Assembly (NCBI GenBank): GCA_001936135.1
Contig: CP012813.1
Span: forward strand, 1,302,001 to 1,366,000
Direction: 5' to 3'
From: Saccharomycopsis fibuligera x Saccharomycopsis cf. fibuligera
Taxonomy: Eukaryota; Ascomycota; Saccharomycetes; Ascoideales; Saccharomycopsidaceae
Length of the DNA stretch: 64,000 nt
The notes under the pieces are model-generated. The model was not told where the DNA came from. It searched no databases and was given only the letters and a program-made list of their open reading frames with translations. The translations under genes and the position numbers were made by a program. The number at the start of each line of letters is the position of its first letter. The stretch's first letter is position 1. Of the stretch, positions 10,153-21,313 are shown piece after piece.

Positions 10153-13100
10153 ATGTCTCGCAAGTCGCGGCCTGCTGGGACCCTTCACAGGAAACATGAA
10201 CCCAAGGCCATCTTCAGCGGCATCCAGCCTCAGAATACCCTAGGGTATGTATTGACTCATTCACTGATTCACCTCGATCAACAATGAAGATCATCAGCAA
10301 TATTTTAGCTGCTGTTTGATTGCAGTACTAACCAAGAACATAGCGCTAGTTCCCCGTCGTCTTCACCATATCAGAAAACCTCATTGAATGATATTGTCCA
10401 AAATGCCAAAAGAGGCATGATTCAAAGAAGTCCCACTTCTGCCACATCAAGACACTCACTGCTGAATAGAAATAGCAGCAGAGAAAGCAGTAGTGGTAAT
10501 ACTATTAAAAACAACAATAATTTTAATTATCAAGATAACAAAGAGTCCACGATTTTCAATATGGATAGCAGTGATATCGAGTTCGTGTACGACGCCCCAA
10601 TGGGTGTAAATAGTGGCGGTAACAATAACAATAAAAATATCGGAGTGGCGACAGCTCGTTTTCCAAAGATCAAAGATCGCGAAATTGAAGAGATTAAGGA
10701 TGAAGAAGTGAGTTTCAAAGGTAGCAGTAGCAACAATAAAAATTATAACAATTTTAGAAGCAATTTCTTGGGGACGTTTAATTTTACTGATTCATCTCCA
10801 GAAAAACAGTCGCCAAAGAAGAAACATAGCAATAATAATAATAATAATAATCATCACCATCATCATCATGTCAAAAATGATAAAAGCGGATCATCTGCTG
10901 TGTCCAAGATGCTAAGCACTCTTTCTGTGGATAACAGTAATAGAAAAACATTCACCAAAAGTACAATTGGTTCAAGTGGTGGTAGTGGGATCAAGAATGA
11001 TTTCTTGGATGATAATTCAGATACTGAGAATCCAGTGAGAATAAAACGTATACGAAATGAACAGAGGCCTGTTACTGGTGGCAATCACAATAATAGCAAC
11101 AGCAACAGCAAAAGCACTAATTCCAGTCCTGGCAATGGTAGTCTAATAAACCTGAAACTGAAAACAACTGCATCTATACTAAACACAGCAAGAATATTTG
11201 AACACGCCAAAGTTGAGTTTTCACAATTACTTTTCAATATCGCCCCCGTTACCATTGATCAAGTTAAGACCTCCGATGACACATATCTTGAATTCTCGGT
11301 AGAAGAAGATAGATCATTCACTATAACGACCATCATGAAAGAACTAAAATATTCAATAGACGATGAGGTGGAAAGAATCTACAAAAGTTCAGATGCACTT
11401 TTGGTACAGCTCAAGAATCCAAGAGATTACAATGAGGTGATCACCGAGGATAGTTCCAAACGGTACACTCAATTTATAATATCAGACATACAGGGTCATC
11501 ATAATAGCATCATAACATACAGTGAAAACGATTTACCAGAAGTGGAACTCACCAGCACAGCATCATTAGTGGATAGATTTAACGGAGTAGAACCAAAGAT
11601 GCCTATTTTCAAAAAAGCATTTAATTCATTAGCGTCGCGACGCGGACCACCACTGATACGAGGCACGAAAATTGGCACCCCAGCAGCAACCATACAACCA
11701 ACTCCTACATCACCACTGAAGTTTTATTCTAATTCGAAATCTGTACAGAGTAGAACAAGAAGTAAAGATGCATCAGACAGTGAGTTAATGTTACATAATG
11801 CTCCTGCTCCTCAACAAAGACGTAGATCAAAACGCCAGTCAAAAATCATTGATTGGGATGATGATGAGCCTAAAGCAATTGTCCATACAGATGATTTCAA
11901 ACAATTAACTTTTCGGTTCAAAGATAGGTCGTCAATTACGATTTCCGTTTCTGATTATTGTTGCTTATACGACAATCAATGGATAAATGATTCATTGATT
12001 GATTTTTTTCTCAAATATGCTGTGGAAAAAGCAGTCGACAAAAAAAGACTTGGTTATGATGATGCCTATGTCTTGACGACATACTTCTTTACCAAAATGT
12101 TGAGTGCAAAGCCAGACACAGAGGGCAAAAGGAATTATTATGGCCCTATCAGGAGATGGCTCGCTAAGCTAAATTTGTTTAAATACAAGTATATCATCAT
12201 GCCTATTAATGAGTATTTGCATTGGTATTGTGTGGTTATTTATAATTTTAAAGGAGCAATTGAATCCATTGAGGAATACAAAAAAATTATAGAAACTAAG
12301 CAACATCACAATGAAAGCCAACAGCAGCAACTGTTGCTGAAGGAGAAGGAAATGGAAAAGGATCATAATTCAGACGACACTAATGATTTTACATTTTTCG
12401 GAGAAACCACACACAAGAAAATCATTATTTACTATTTTGACTCATTATCACAAAAACATGAAAATATTGGTGAACCTATAATCGAAAGTCTTATTGGATA
12501 TGCTAAAGATGTTCTTTCAGTTGACTTAACCCCTGATATGTTTGAATTAAGGAGAGCTTTTGTTCCGAAGCAGAAAAATTTTAATGATTGTGGGATTCAT
12601 GTAATTTATAATATTTTTCAATTTTTAGAAAATGACGAAGAATGTTTAAAATTATGGTCTCAGGGTTACAATGGTAAGAAAAACATTCTTTTTAATTCAA
12701 TTTTTGTGAAGAATGAACGAGAAAAATTAAGAACCACATTGAGGGAAGAATTATGCCATTTGGAGTCAAAGCAGGAACAAGTGCCAACAAAACCCAATGA
12801 TGATGATGATCATTCTGATAATGATATTGAAATTGTTCAAGAGGATAACGCAAATGCTGATTCTGCTTTGCTGAAAAAAGAGAAATCTTCTGGTACAGAA
12901 TCAAGTTTGAGTTCTGACAGCAGTAAGACGGATGCTGAGGCGCCAAATATAAATGGCGCCGATGTGAATAAAAATAACAACAAAAACAACAACTCGCAGC
13001 CAAAATCGCTGCTGGCAGCGGATGATGCGAGTAGAGCTATTTCACGTAAAGAGCAAGTTAATCTGACTACGAATAATGGGCAGGTATCCGATGACAAAAC

Positions 13101-15372
13101 AACGGACCTGAAAATATATGAACAGAAGCTAAATGAGCAACAAAATCTTGATACAGCCCTTGTTAAAGCTAAAACAGACTCTGTCGAAACATCTTTTAAA
13201 CGAGCTCCTACGCAGAAATCATCATCTTCTCAACCCGCTTTCGAGAAAACAACAAATATTGAAAAAATGGGAGAATTAAAAATGCAACAGAAGATGTTAG
13301 ATGTTGAAAAGATAAATGACCTGCAGACACCTGATATGAAACTGTCTGATCGACCAAATGATCAAGGATCACAAGCCGAAAAAGCTGCGAGTAATGAGGA
13401 AGAAAAGGCAAACGTGAAGAGAAAGGCAAACCTTGGTATAAATAATGCCATCAAACAGGACCTTTCAAGCAATGACCACGAAGAAGGTTATCGTATATTT
13501 CCCGAAGATGATGAAGATGATGACGATCTTGAGGATCCTGACGAGGTCAATGAGCCCGACAAGGCGACCAATAGTAGCCACGAAGTGCATAGTATAAATG
13601 GCTCTGACTATGATCATCAACAAATCGAAGATGCTGCTGAACTTGATGAACTCAATGATTTTGTTATTAAAGAGACCAGAAAAGCGGTTTTGAGAAATCC
13701 AGAAGCGTCTGGATTGGAAGACATTACGGAGTCTGAATTTGAAAAGGAAGCTGAGAAGGAGCCGAAAAAGGTTATCGTAAATGCTAATGCTAATGCTAAT
13801 GCCAATAAGAATGCTAATTCGAATGCTAGTAAACATAAACATAAGAATAAAAGTAAAGCAGAAAATCTAAACTTGATGAAAAATGATGCTGTATCTTCAA
13901 TCAAATCACAGCAGCCAAATAAAACTGAAAACAATACAAAAACAGAGAAAAATGAGAATAATATAAGCGACATCGTCAGGGACGGAGACACTGATGTGAT
14001 AATGCAAGATGTTGACGCTGACATTGAAAATCAACCAACCGGGGAGAACAAGGAGTCATTCTCAGATAGCGATTCTTCAGAAAGCCAACAGGAAGTACAA
14101 GAGATAGAAGAGTTGGATCATTTGGCCGTTTCACGAAATTTAGAATATTCCAATACTTCAGAAATAACGAAATTTTTTGCGACTTCATACAAGGCAAAAG
14201 CTGAATCTCCACAAGTAACACAAAGTAAGAAAGAAACAACACCAAAAAAGAGGGATTCCTTATTAACGGTATCGGATAAAGATGATAAAGATGATAAAGA
14301 TGATAAAGGTGATAAAGGTGATAAAGTTAAGTCTTTTGGAACACCAGAAAGAGCTTCTGAATTTCCGCAAATTTTGGATGAAGTGAAGACTCCAACACTA
14401 TCACCTAAAGCTAATTCTAAAGCTACATCACTGCGGATATCTCCTAGAGCTCTAAAAAACTTGAAACGGCCAGCTACGCCAAAGAACATGCTACAATCGA
14501 TGTCAGATGAACTTTCCAGAAAACAAGGAACGCCATCTCGTTTAAGTACACCAGAGCGCTTTGGTGAGAAACAAGTGTTTAAAGAACTTGGTGCGAAGCA
14601 GCTGCCACAGCAGCAGCAAATCGCGCAAGTGAAAGAGAAACTAGAACTTATCACGGAAGCACAAAAGCACGCACACAGTCAAAGTAGAATAGAATCTGAT
14701 AAAGAATTTGATGGAAAATGGGCCGAAGAATATGAAAGTAAGAATGTCGAAGCAATCGGGGAGGAAATTGAACGTGGGAAAGTGCAACTGCTGCAAGAGA
14801 ATAATCAGAAAAAGCAAGAGAAGCAAAACATGAACGTAGGAATTATTTTTAAAAACAACGATCAAAAGAAAAGAAAGGATCAAAAGCAAAAGCAACAGCA
14901 CGTAACAACTGAAACTTCTTCTGTGCCCATTTACGATGTTGACAACGATGTCCTGCAGCAAAATGACAAAATATTATCCTCGACGGAATTATTTAATCTT
15001 AAACAACTGAGACAATATGAAAACAATAAACACTATTTTAGTACAAATACCAATACTAATAAACACGCTGAAGAAGATGTTCAAGAATCTGCGTCCCCAT
15101 CCAGTTTAAGCATCAACACCACAGGCAAGCAACCTGCCAAACGAGGCAGAAAAAGAAAAAGCGCTGCTTCATCTGGCGACAGAGAGCCTAGAAAGGCAAG
15201 TCGAGACATTAGAGATAGTGTTGTAGCACGGACTAGATCGAGAACCAATTCTGCAGAAAATGATGAGAATGATGATGATATTCAAGTAACTAGAGAAATT
15301 GTCGATATTTCGCAAGATGAACTATATCAAAATGGGAAGAAAAACGGTGTACAAAGGAAAAAGCGAGTATGA
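10153..15372 (+). CDS. ULP2: SUMO-specific cysteine protease, Ulp2/SENP6-7 class (C48), two exons
   Basis: Exons 10153-10244 and 10344-15372 give 1,706 residues. The large exon has no start ATG; a 92-nt first exon (MSRKSRPAGTLHRKHEPK) joins it in frame through an intron with GTATGT donor, TACTAAC branch and TAG acceptor. The C48 domain lies at about residues 560-830: NQWINDSLIDFF, catalytic His near 657 (LHWYCVV), Asp near 730 (YYFDSLS), then the oxyanion Gln and nucleophile Cys near 780 (KQKNFNDCGIHV). Long Asn-, Asp/Glu- and Lys-rich tails on both sides are typical of Ulp2, not Ulp1. Short hydrophobic-acidic motifs (IEIVQED, EIVDISQDE) look like SUMO-interacting motifs. Family role: trimming poly-SUMO chains in the nucleus. 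A (DKD/DKG)n run is coded near 14275-14325. Confidence 0.85.
10245..10343 (+). other. Intron of ULP2 (99 nt)
   Basis: GTATGT donor at 10245-10250, TACTAAC at 10326-10332, TAG acceptor at 10341-10343, 12 nt after the branch A. The earlier AAG at 10336 would put the second exon out of frame. Confidence 0.85.
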
Positions 15373-16275
15373 GTGCTATACTATGAGAAAACTATATCGG
15401 TGATTCTTCGATGTGTATTTGAGCAAAGTTGCCAAAGATAAATCTTTACTTTCACAAATTTTCATTTTGCTTTTATGCTATAGATGCCCCGTAGCTATTA
15501 AGTGCCTAAGTTATTCAGATATAAATTTGCAAATACTGGCTTGTTTGAGATGATTGCTAGTGAGATGACTGGTGATTGATACGATATTCATTCCAGAAAG
15601 TGGGATATAGTATAGGATAAAAGAGCTAATCAATTAATGTGATGCTTAATATTTGTTAACGATTAACGAAATCAGTTAAAGACATAAAGCCTTGTAGATT
15701 TACTATGTATATACGTATCACTTTCCAAATCATTGCTAGTTGTTTTTGCGTTTTATACTGTTTATAGATAGTGAATGCATAAAAAGAGGTCAAGAGACGA
15801 TAGCGATTATAACACATTGGATGAAAAAAACAAGTTGGCTGATTTTTATCGTAGTCTAATCAATGAATTTTCATATGGACACATAAAAAAAAAAAAAAAA
15901 AGACGAAAAAAAGGAAACAAAATTGATATATCATAGCTGTAAAAAAGGCGGAAGTTTCGTCTGAAAACAGAAAGCAGATCATCTTTTTCGTTAATTCAAT
16001 TACCATTTAATAAATGCCACATTATCTACAAAAAAAGGAATAAAAGGAAAGAGGCAAAAAGAACAATTAACTTCAATACAAATATTATATGAACAAAAAA
16101 AACGAAAACAAAGACATAAGTGCATTAAGTGTTATTATAAAAAATAATAATGAGGTGTGAGATAGTACTAGTAATGATGAATCCTACTAGTGCTAAAATA
16201 ACAAGAGGAGTAAAGGAGAACAAGCAGGTATAATAGGTACAACTATGACAATGAAAAAATTAAAAAAGACATAGT

Positions 16276-16309
<34 letters not shown>

Positions 16310-16318
16310 AAAGACAAA
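15373..16318. other. Convergent 3' intergenic region ULP2 / DOA10
   Basis: About 950 bp between convergent genes, strongly AT-rich, with poly(A) runs at about 15885-15901 and 16276-16301. It should hold the 3' UTRs and polyadenylation signals of both genes. No coding frame of note. Confidence 0.6.
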
Positions 16319-19300
16319 CTAGCACTTGAGTTCCATGTTCTCAAGACGTTGACTTTTCCCATAAATTTCATTCTTCACCACTTCATTCATCAATTCAAAA
16401 TAACGATTCAAAAACAATGCAATTTTTACAATGATAAACCCAGTAACATTAACTGCCATAAATACTCTTTGCACCAATGGTTCACTAATTATAGTATCGC
16501 CAATTTGGAAAACACATTGCTCACCAGAAATCTCCTTCCATACATAAGTGGCCAAGTTTACTTGACAATTTCCGAACTGGTACTGCATCAACACTAGCAC
16601 TGTTGAGGTCACTATAGTGATGCCATAATATAGATAAAAGTCTTTCTTTAATGGTTTCAACAAGCGACTGTAGACTCTGCTAGAGGAAAACGATTCCGCC
16701 ACGCCAACTTTGGAAATGTCTCTGGAGAATATGAACATTCTGTAGAAAAGTGGAACTAGGGTGAATAAGCCAACAAATAAATGAAGGGAAATGGTAGTCT
16801 TGTTAAATGATAAACTGTAATCGGCAACATGAACGTTTTTCTTAGCCCCAGTAAGGTAGGAGTATGGATCATCGATACAGCCAATGTGAATGACGCCCAA
16901 CCAGGACAAATTAGATCCAATGGCAGCAAATTGTGTAAGCATGGCAAGGAAAATTGACCAGCAAAAAATTGCGGATCTTTTGAAAAGTTGAACAATTTCT
17001 TTGAGGTGGTGTTTTAGAGATCTGGTGGTATCATCGCGGATTTCAAGTTCGTTGACGTTGAGAATTTCTGCGTCGTCGTCGTCGTCATCGTCGTCGCCGT
17101 CGTTCTCATTTTCAATATCAAGGTTATCATTAGCCTGTTGGTCATCCAGGCCGGCAACAACTCCAACATGTTCCAATTCTCCATCGCTTTCGTCAATGTG
17201 GTGACGGTCACGGTGTTCATAATCTTCATAATGAACAGCTGCAGCTCCATCTTCTTCATTGTGCGTATCTGCTTCATTTTCTTCAAATAAAGCCTGCTCT
17301 TCTTGTTGATTACGCACAGCAGAAGCACGTTTTTCAAGATATTCGTCAACATGAGCAAGACCGAAACTCATAGCAAACACACCAAAAACAATAGATGGCA
17401 AATCAATCTCCAAATTCCGAACGCAGTATTCACCCGTATTACCAAAAGTAATAGTATTAAGCACCACATAATCTCCATATTTGCACATGAGCAAAGTTAT
17501 TGGCCTACCAATAATCAATGCAGAAAGCGCCACTGAAGCAATCAAAAACACCGAGAAGCCCCACATATAAAGTAAGAGACCCAAAACCCTGTATTTAAAT
17601 TGTGGTGGTCTGTAAACCACGGTATACCCGTCAGATACAACTTCTTCATCTTCAGATTCAGACTCGTAATCAGCTTTAGCTCTTTCGCGTTCTTCTTGCT
17701 CCTTTTTTTCAAGTTCTTTGCGGGTTGTCTCGTCTTTCTCTTCTTCAACTGGAGCTAGTAAGACATCGTCTCTAGTCACTGGAACAAACAATTTCTTGAG
17801 AGCTTTACGAGAAACTGCTTCATGATCTGGAGCTCTGACGTAGTTTCCATCAGGAATAAAGGCCACGTTAACTTGAGGATTTTCTTGGAAATATTTGCTA
17901 ACCATGCTCTCTGCCTGTGGATTACTGTAGTCTGGTACTTCCTTGGAAAACAATTGGTGGAAAATCGTACGATAGATAAAATGGCCACGTTCTTGAGGAT
18001 CCTCAATGTCCAAGATAAAAGATGAGAGTCTCAAGTTGTGACAAGCAACTCTGAAAGCCCTTTTCCAGTATGCACGAACATACTTAGTTATTAGTTGGGA
18101 ATCTTTGGAAAGTTTCCAAATCACTGGGTTAAGAAGAAGAAAAGAGCTAATTTTGTAAGTCATTCTAATTGGCAATAATTCAATCGGGTTATTGCTACTA
18201 TCTGTGAGCAATAATGGGGAAAAAAATCTTAGAGAATAAGTAACAGCTCCAATGCAAACTATAATGAAAATGGTGTAAATAAGACCACTAAGAGCGATTC
18301 TTGATAGTTGGAGCTTCAACGGCTTAACAAGGGCATCATGCAACAATCTAGCGTTTTGATCGTCTGGCGATCTAATGAAATAAAGGACACCTGGTCTAAG
18401 AATATGGGATCTACTCATGCTAACAAATAAAGAAAGGAAACACATATAAGTAGTACCAATCAGCCAATAGTAAACGATTTGGAAAGAAAGTGAGAATGAA
18501 AAATAGTCTTTGACGTAATAAAGTTCATTGGAGGCAAATACTCGAAGAACGTTTTCTGATATTGTGTTGTTGGAGTCAAATGGATTTACAAGTTGAACAT
18601 CGAATTTTGTTAAAATCAAAGGCGCAATAACAAAATCGACCAAAAAGCCACAATAGATTGGGAAAATGACCAATTCAAGCAAAAAGATAAAATATACTTT
18701 TAAAGTAGCAAAAACTTCAAAGATAATGAGGGCTACTTTCCGTTTCCACCCAATCAATGGCTTCAATGGACTTTTCTGTCTTTCAAAATATTTCATCACT
18801 CTATACCAAATAAATCCGCTCAATAAGTAACTCACGGCAATAGTAACCATTCTTTCATATGAGGTAAGTGGATAGTTGGAATTGGCAATGTTTGAAATTA
18901 TTTGGAGAACCGGCTTCAAAACTAATTGGTAGAAAAAATTAACCGTATTCAAAAGGTACTTGGTCAACAAATTAGAATCATAGGACCACCATTCACTGAA
19001 AAGGGAAGCATAACTCTGAACCAAGCTAACACTACTCAAGCGATCAGCAGTTTCATTCCACAAGAGAACAATAATATTATTAAAGAGAAACTCAGTAGAT
19101 TTTGCAACACCAGTGATGAAAAGCCCACCACATACCGACGGGAAAGAATAGAAAATTGCTAACCATATAGCAAGGATTGGATTGACAGTACATGCAGTCT
19201 TAATTGGAGACAATGGACTTAAACCGATATCAATATTGATTTGAAAGTTGTCTCTTTCAAAACGTATTCTGTTACGTCTTTCGTTGAGATTAGCATTATT

Positions 19301-20638
19301 ACCATCAGCTTCATTATTTTGATCAATGTCTTCGTTGTCAAGTTCTTCATCTTCGTTGATGTCATTGTCATTGATATGATGATCCAAGTTTCCAAAGCCG
19401 TTTCCAAAGTCGTTTCCAAAGCCAACATCTTCATCGTCGTTGTCAGTTTCGTGGCCAAAATCGGAATCATGATCATTATCGCTGTCATTGCCATTCTCAA
19501 TATTGTTCTCCATATTACGGTGAAAATTTAATGCTATTTGATTTTCTCTCATGCGATCCTGCATGATGTCGAAAATTGCATGTTCCACTTCATCTGGATT
19601 AGGCTGAGCGATATCTCTTGCGAAAGGGTCGTCATTATGAATATTTCTATTGATATTTCCAAACAATGGATGAGGATTGTGATGCTCGTTATCATTAATG
19701 TCATCAAAATCAACATTTTCCCGGCGATTTGGGTGATCTCCTGCGGCGGCATTTTGTAAGAACCTAAGAGTGCCTTCGTTCATTTCTGGCATTGGTCTTT
19801 CGGCTTGTCTCGCCAATACCTCAGGAGGCAAGTGAACTAGTGGAGGAGGCATTGGGATTGGACCGTTGAAATTTCTGAAATGGTCCATATGATGATTCAT
19901 GTTATTGTTAGGATCCTGAAGGTTATTTCTGTCATTTTCTTCAACTTCACGCACCAAGTTTCTGATACGATTACGCTGAATCAACAATTGGAGTAAATCT
20001 TTATCAATGCTGCCGAACTTCTTTTTCACCAATTTGGTGAATCCTTCATCACTCGTAACTAATTTATGTACCAAAAACAACACCAAATGGATAAGAACAA
20101 TGGAAAGTAAGTAAATAAAACCATCAACAAATGTGAGTTTGAATATGAGAAAAGCGTTGGTGTAGTTGAAAACATGACTAAAATCTGGCAGATGGGGCTG
20201 TTGGGACTGTTGGAACAAGAAATAATCACCAAAGATTAATGATTTGAGAATTGATTCAGGATAGGGCAAACGATTATCTATGATCCAAGTACATATTCTG
20301 GACATCATTTTGAAGAATATTGGGATTTGCAACACAACAAAGACAAGACAGTTGAATATCATCAAGGCGGAAGTCAAGAATGATATAATGATCTGGAAAG
20401 TTTTCCGAAGAATGAACGACGCCGGCACTCTATCGGGGGTGTTTTCCTCATAAACTGTAGTGAACTTGTAAGGGGTATCACAAATATCACATTTTGGTTC
20501 TCTTTGAGAGTGATTAAGCCATTCTATTAAACAATCCTGGTGAATGTATTTGATGCTACCTCTGCACTTGCACGGGTAGTACAACGGGTTGTCTGAAGTT
20601 GCCTCGCAGCGGCAAATACGACAGGTGTTCTCAGACAT
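16319..20638 (-). CDS. SSM4: Doa10/Ssm4 RING-CH E3 ubiquitin ligase of the ER membrane
   Basis: 1,439 residues (S. cerevisiae Doa10 has 1,319). The N-terminus is a C4HC3 RING-CH finger: Cys 6, 9, 23, 25, His 33, Cys 36, 50, 53 (TCRICRCEATS ... CDICDTPYKF). Many hydrophobic segments follow, near residues 80-110, 170-195, 480-510, 590-760, 800-860, 1030-1090 and 1225-1410, consistent with the ~14-helix Doa10/MARCH6 topology. Between them are long acidic Asn/Asp/His-rich loops (about 235-460 and 1115-1200). Family role: ER-associated degradation of membrane and cytosolic substrates with Ubc6/Ubc7, including sterol-pathway enzymes. The start at 20638 is the first Met and puts the RING at the N-terminus as expected. 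Confidence 0.93.
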   Translation of the reverse strand: MSENTCRICRCEATSDNPLYYPCKCRGSIKYIHQDCLIEWLNHSQREPKCDICDTPYKFTTVYEENTPDRVPASFILRKTFQIIISFLTSALMIFNCLVFVVLQIPIFFKMMSRICTWIIDNRLPYPESILKSLIFGDYFLFQQSQQPHLPDFSHVFNYTNAFLIFKLTFVDGFIYLLSIVLIHLVLFLVHKLVTSDEGFTKLVKKKFGSIDKDLLQLLIQRNRIRNLVREVEENDRNNLQDPNNNMNHHMDHFRNFNGPIPMPPPLVHLPPEVLARQAERPMPEMNEGTLRFLQNAAAGDHPNRRENVDFDDINDNEHHNPHPLFGNINRNIHNDDPFARDIAQPNPDEVEHAIFDIMQDRMRENQIALNFHRNMENNIENGNDSDNDHDSDFGHETDNDDEDVGFGNDFGNGFGNLDHHINDNDINEDEELDNEDIDQNNEADGNNANLNERRNRIRFERDNFQINIDIGLSPLSPIKTACTVNPILAIWLAIFYSFPSVCGGLFITGVAKSTEFLFNNIIVLLWNETADRLSSVSLVQSYASLFSEWWSYDSNLLTKYLLNTVNFFYQLVLKPVLQIISNIANSNYPLTSYERMVTIAVSYLLSGFIWYRVMKYFERQKSPLKPLIGWKRKVALIIFEVFATLKVYFIFLLELVIFPIYCGFLVDFVIAPLILTKFDVQLVNPFDSNNTISENVLRVFASNELYYVKDYFSFSLSFQIVYYWLIGTTYMCFLSLFVSMSRSHILRPGVLYFIRSPDDQNARLLHDALVKPLKLQLSRIALSGLIYTIFIIVCIGAVTYSLRFFSPLLLTDSSNNPIELLPIRMTYKISSFLLLNPVIWKLSKDSQLITKYVRAYWKRAFRVACHNLRLSSFILDIEDPQERGHFIYRTIFHQLFSKEVPDYSNPQAESMVSKYFQENPQVNVAFIPDGNYVRAPDHEAVSRKALKKLFVPVTRDDVLLAPVEEEKDETTRKELEKKEQEERERAKADYESESEDEEVVSDGYTVVYRPPQFKYRVLGLLLYMWGFSVFLIASVALSALIIGRPITLLMCKYGDYVVLNTITFGNTGEYCVRNLEIDLPSIVFGVFAMSFGLAHVDEYLEKRASAVRNQQEEQALFEENEADTHNEEDGAAAVHYEDYEHRDRHHIDESDGELEHVGVVAGLDDQQANDNLDIENENDGDDDDDDDDAEILNVNELEIRDDTTRSLKHHLKEIVQLFKRSAIFCWSIFLAMLTQFAAIGSNLSWLGVIHIGCIDDPYSYLTGAKKNVHVADYSLSFNKTTISLHLFVGLFTLVPLFYRMFIFSRDISKVGVAESFSSSRVYSRLLKPLKKDFYLYYGITIVTSTVLVLMQYQFGNCQVNLATYVWKEISGEQCVFQIGDTIISEPLVQRVFMAVNVTGFIIVKIALFLNRYFELMNEVVKNEIYGKSQRLENMELKC

Positions 20639-21058
20639 TGGGAGACAGGAACCCTAGAAAATGAATTCGATGAGAAGAACTCTAGGAGATTGATTTGGTA
20701 AATGTCCAATGCAAAGAGAATAGAATAGAAGAGAAGAGAAGAGAAGAGAAGGAGAAGAGAGGAGAGGTGTTATATGATATCAAGGCTCTGTCTCCCATGG
20801 GCGATAGATCCGTGGCGGCGCACACACTGTGAATTACTACGATGAAAGAATCGCAGCAAAAAATGGAACCGCCAAGTTAATCATGTGATATAAATCATGT
20901 GAGTTTAAAACGTACGGGTAAGAAATAATTTTGTACCATTTTCTCGGGTCATTCAAATCAACAAAAACAAAAACAAAGACAAAAACAACAATAAAGATAA
21001 AGGAAAGGTAGAGCTTAGCGCTTAAAAGAAATCATCCATATTACAATAATTAATCGAA
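20639..21058. promoter_or_regulatory. Divergent promoter DOA10 / CDC26
   Basis: 420 bp. It includes a (GAAGA)n run at about 20717-20766 just upstream of DOA10, a GC-rich block near 20800-20830, and A-rich (ACAAAA)n sequence upstream of CDC26. No other gene seen. Confidence 0.55.
20717..20766. repeat. (GAAGA)n purine repeat in the DOA10 promoter
   Basis: Roughly ten imperfect AGAAG units on the plus strand, so a pyrimidine tract in the sense of DOA10. Confidence 0.7.
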
Positions 21059-21313
21059 ATGCTTTTGAGACGCCAACCAACTGTTATCAGGCTCACTCCG
21101 GAAGACGTGTTAGAATACGATGACAGCATCCAAGAGGGCGCAACCACCCATGGTGCGGCAGCCGGTCAAGCATCGGATGCTCATGCCGGTTCTCCAGACA
21201 GCTCAGTGGTAGTTTCTGATGAAACTGGTGCAACTGGTTTTGGAGGAATGCTGTTGGCAAACAAGGATAAGGAGCAGGAGCGCAATCATCGTATTGGGCT
21301 TCATTCTCAATAG
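21059..21313 (+). CDS. CDC26: Cdc26-like small subunit of the anaphase-promoting complex
   Basis: 84-residue protein. The N-terminus MLLRRQPTVIRLTPEDVLEYDD matches the APC/C Cdc26/Hcn1 signature (M-L-R-R-x-P-T then a hydrophobic-x-acidic stretch), the part that in the family threads into the Cdc16/APC6 TPR superhelix. The tail has KEQERNHRIGLHSQ, like the RRIG element of the fission yeast homologue Hcn1. The middle is Ala/Gly/Ser-rich and poorly conserved. Family role: stabilises Cdc16 within the APC/C ubiquitin ligase that drives mitotic exit. It is divergent from DOA10. The assignment rests mainly on the N-terminal motif, but length and both ends agree. Confidence 0.75.
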   Translation: MLLRRQPTVIRLTPEDVLEYDDSIQEGATTHGAAAGQASDAHAGSPDSSVVVSDETGATGFGGMLLANKDKEQERNHRIGLHSQ

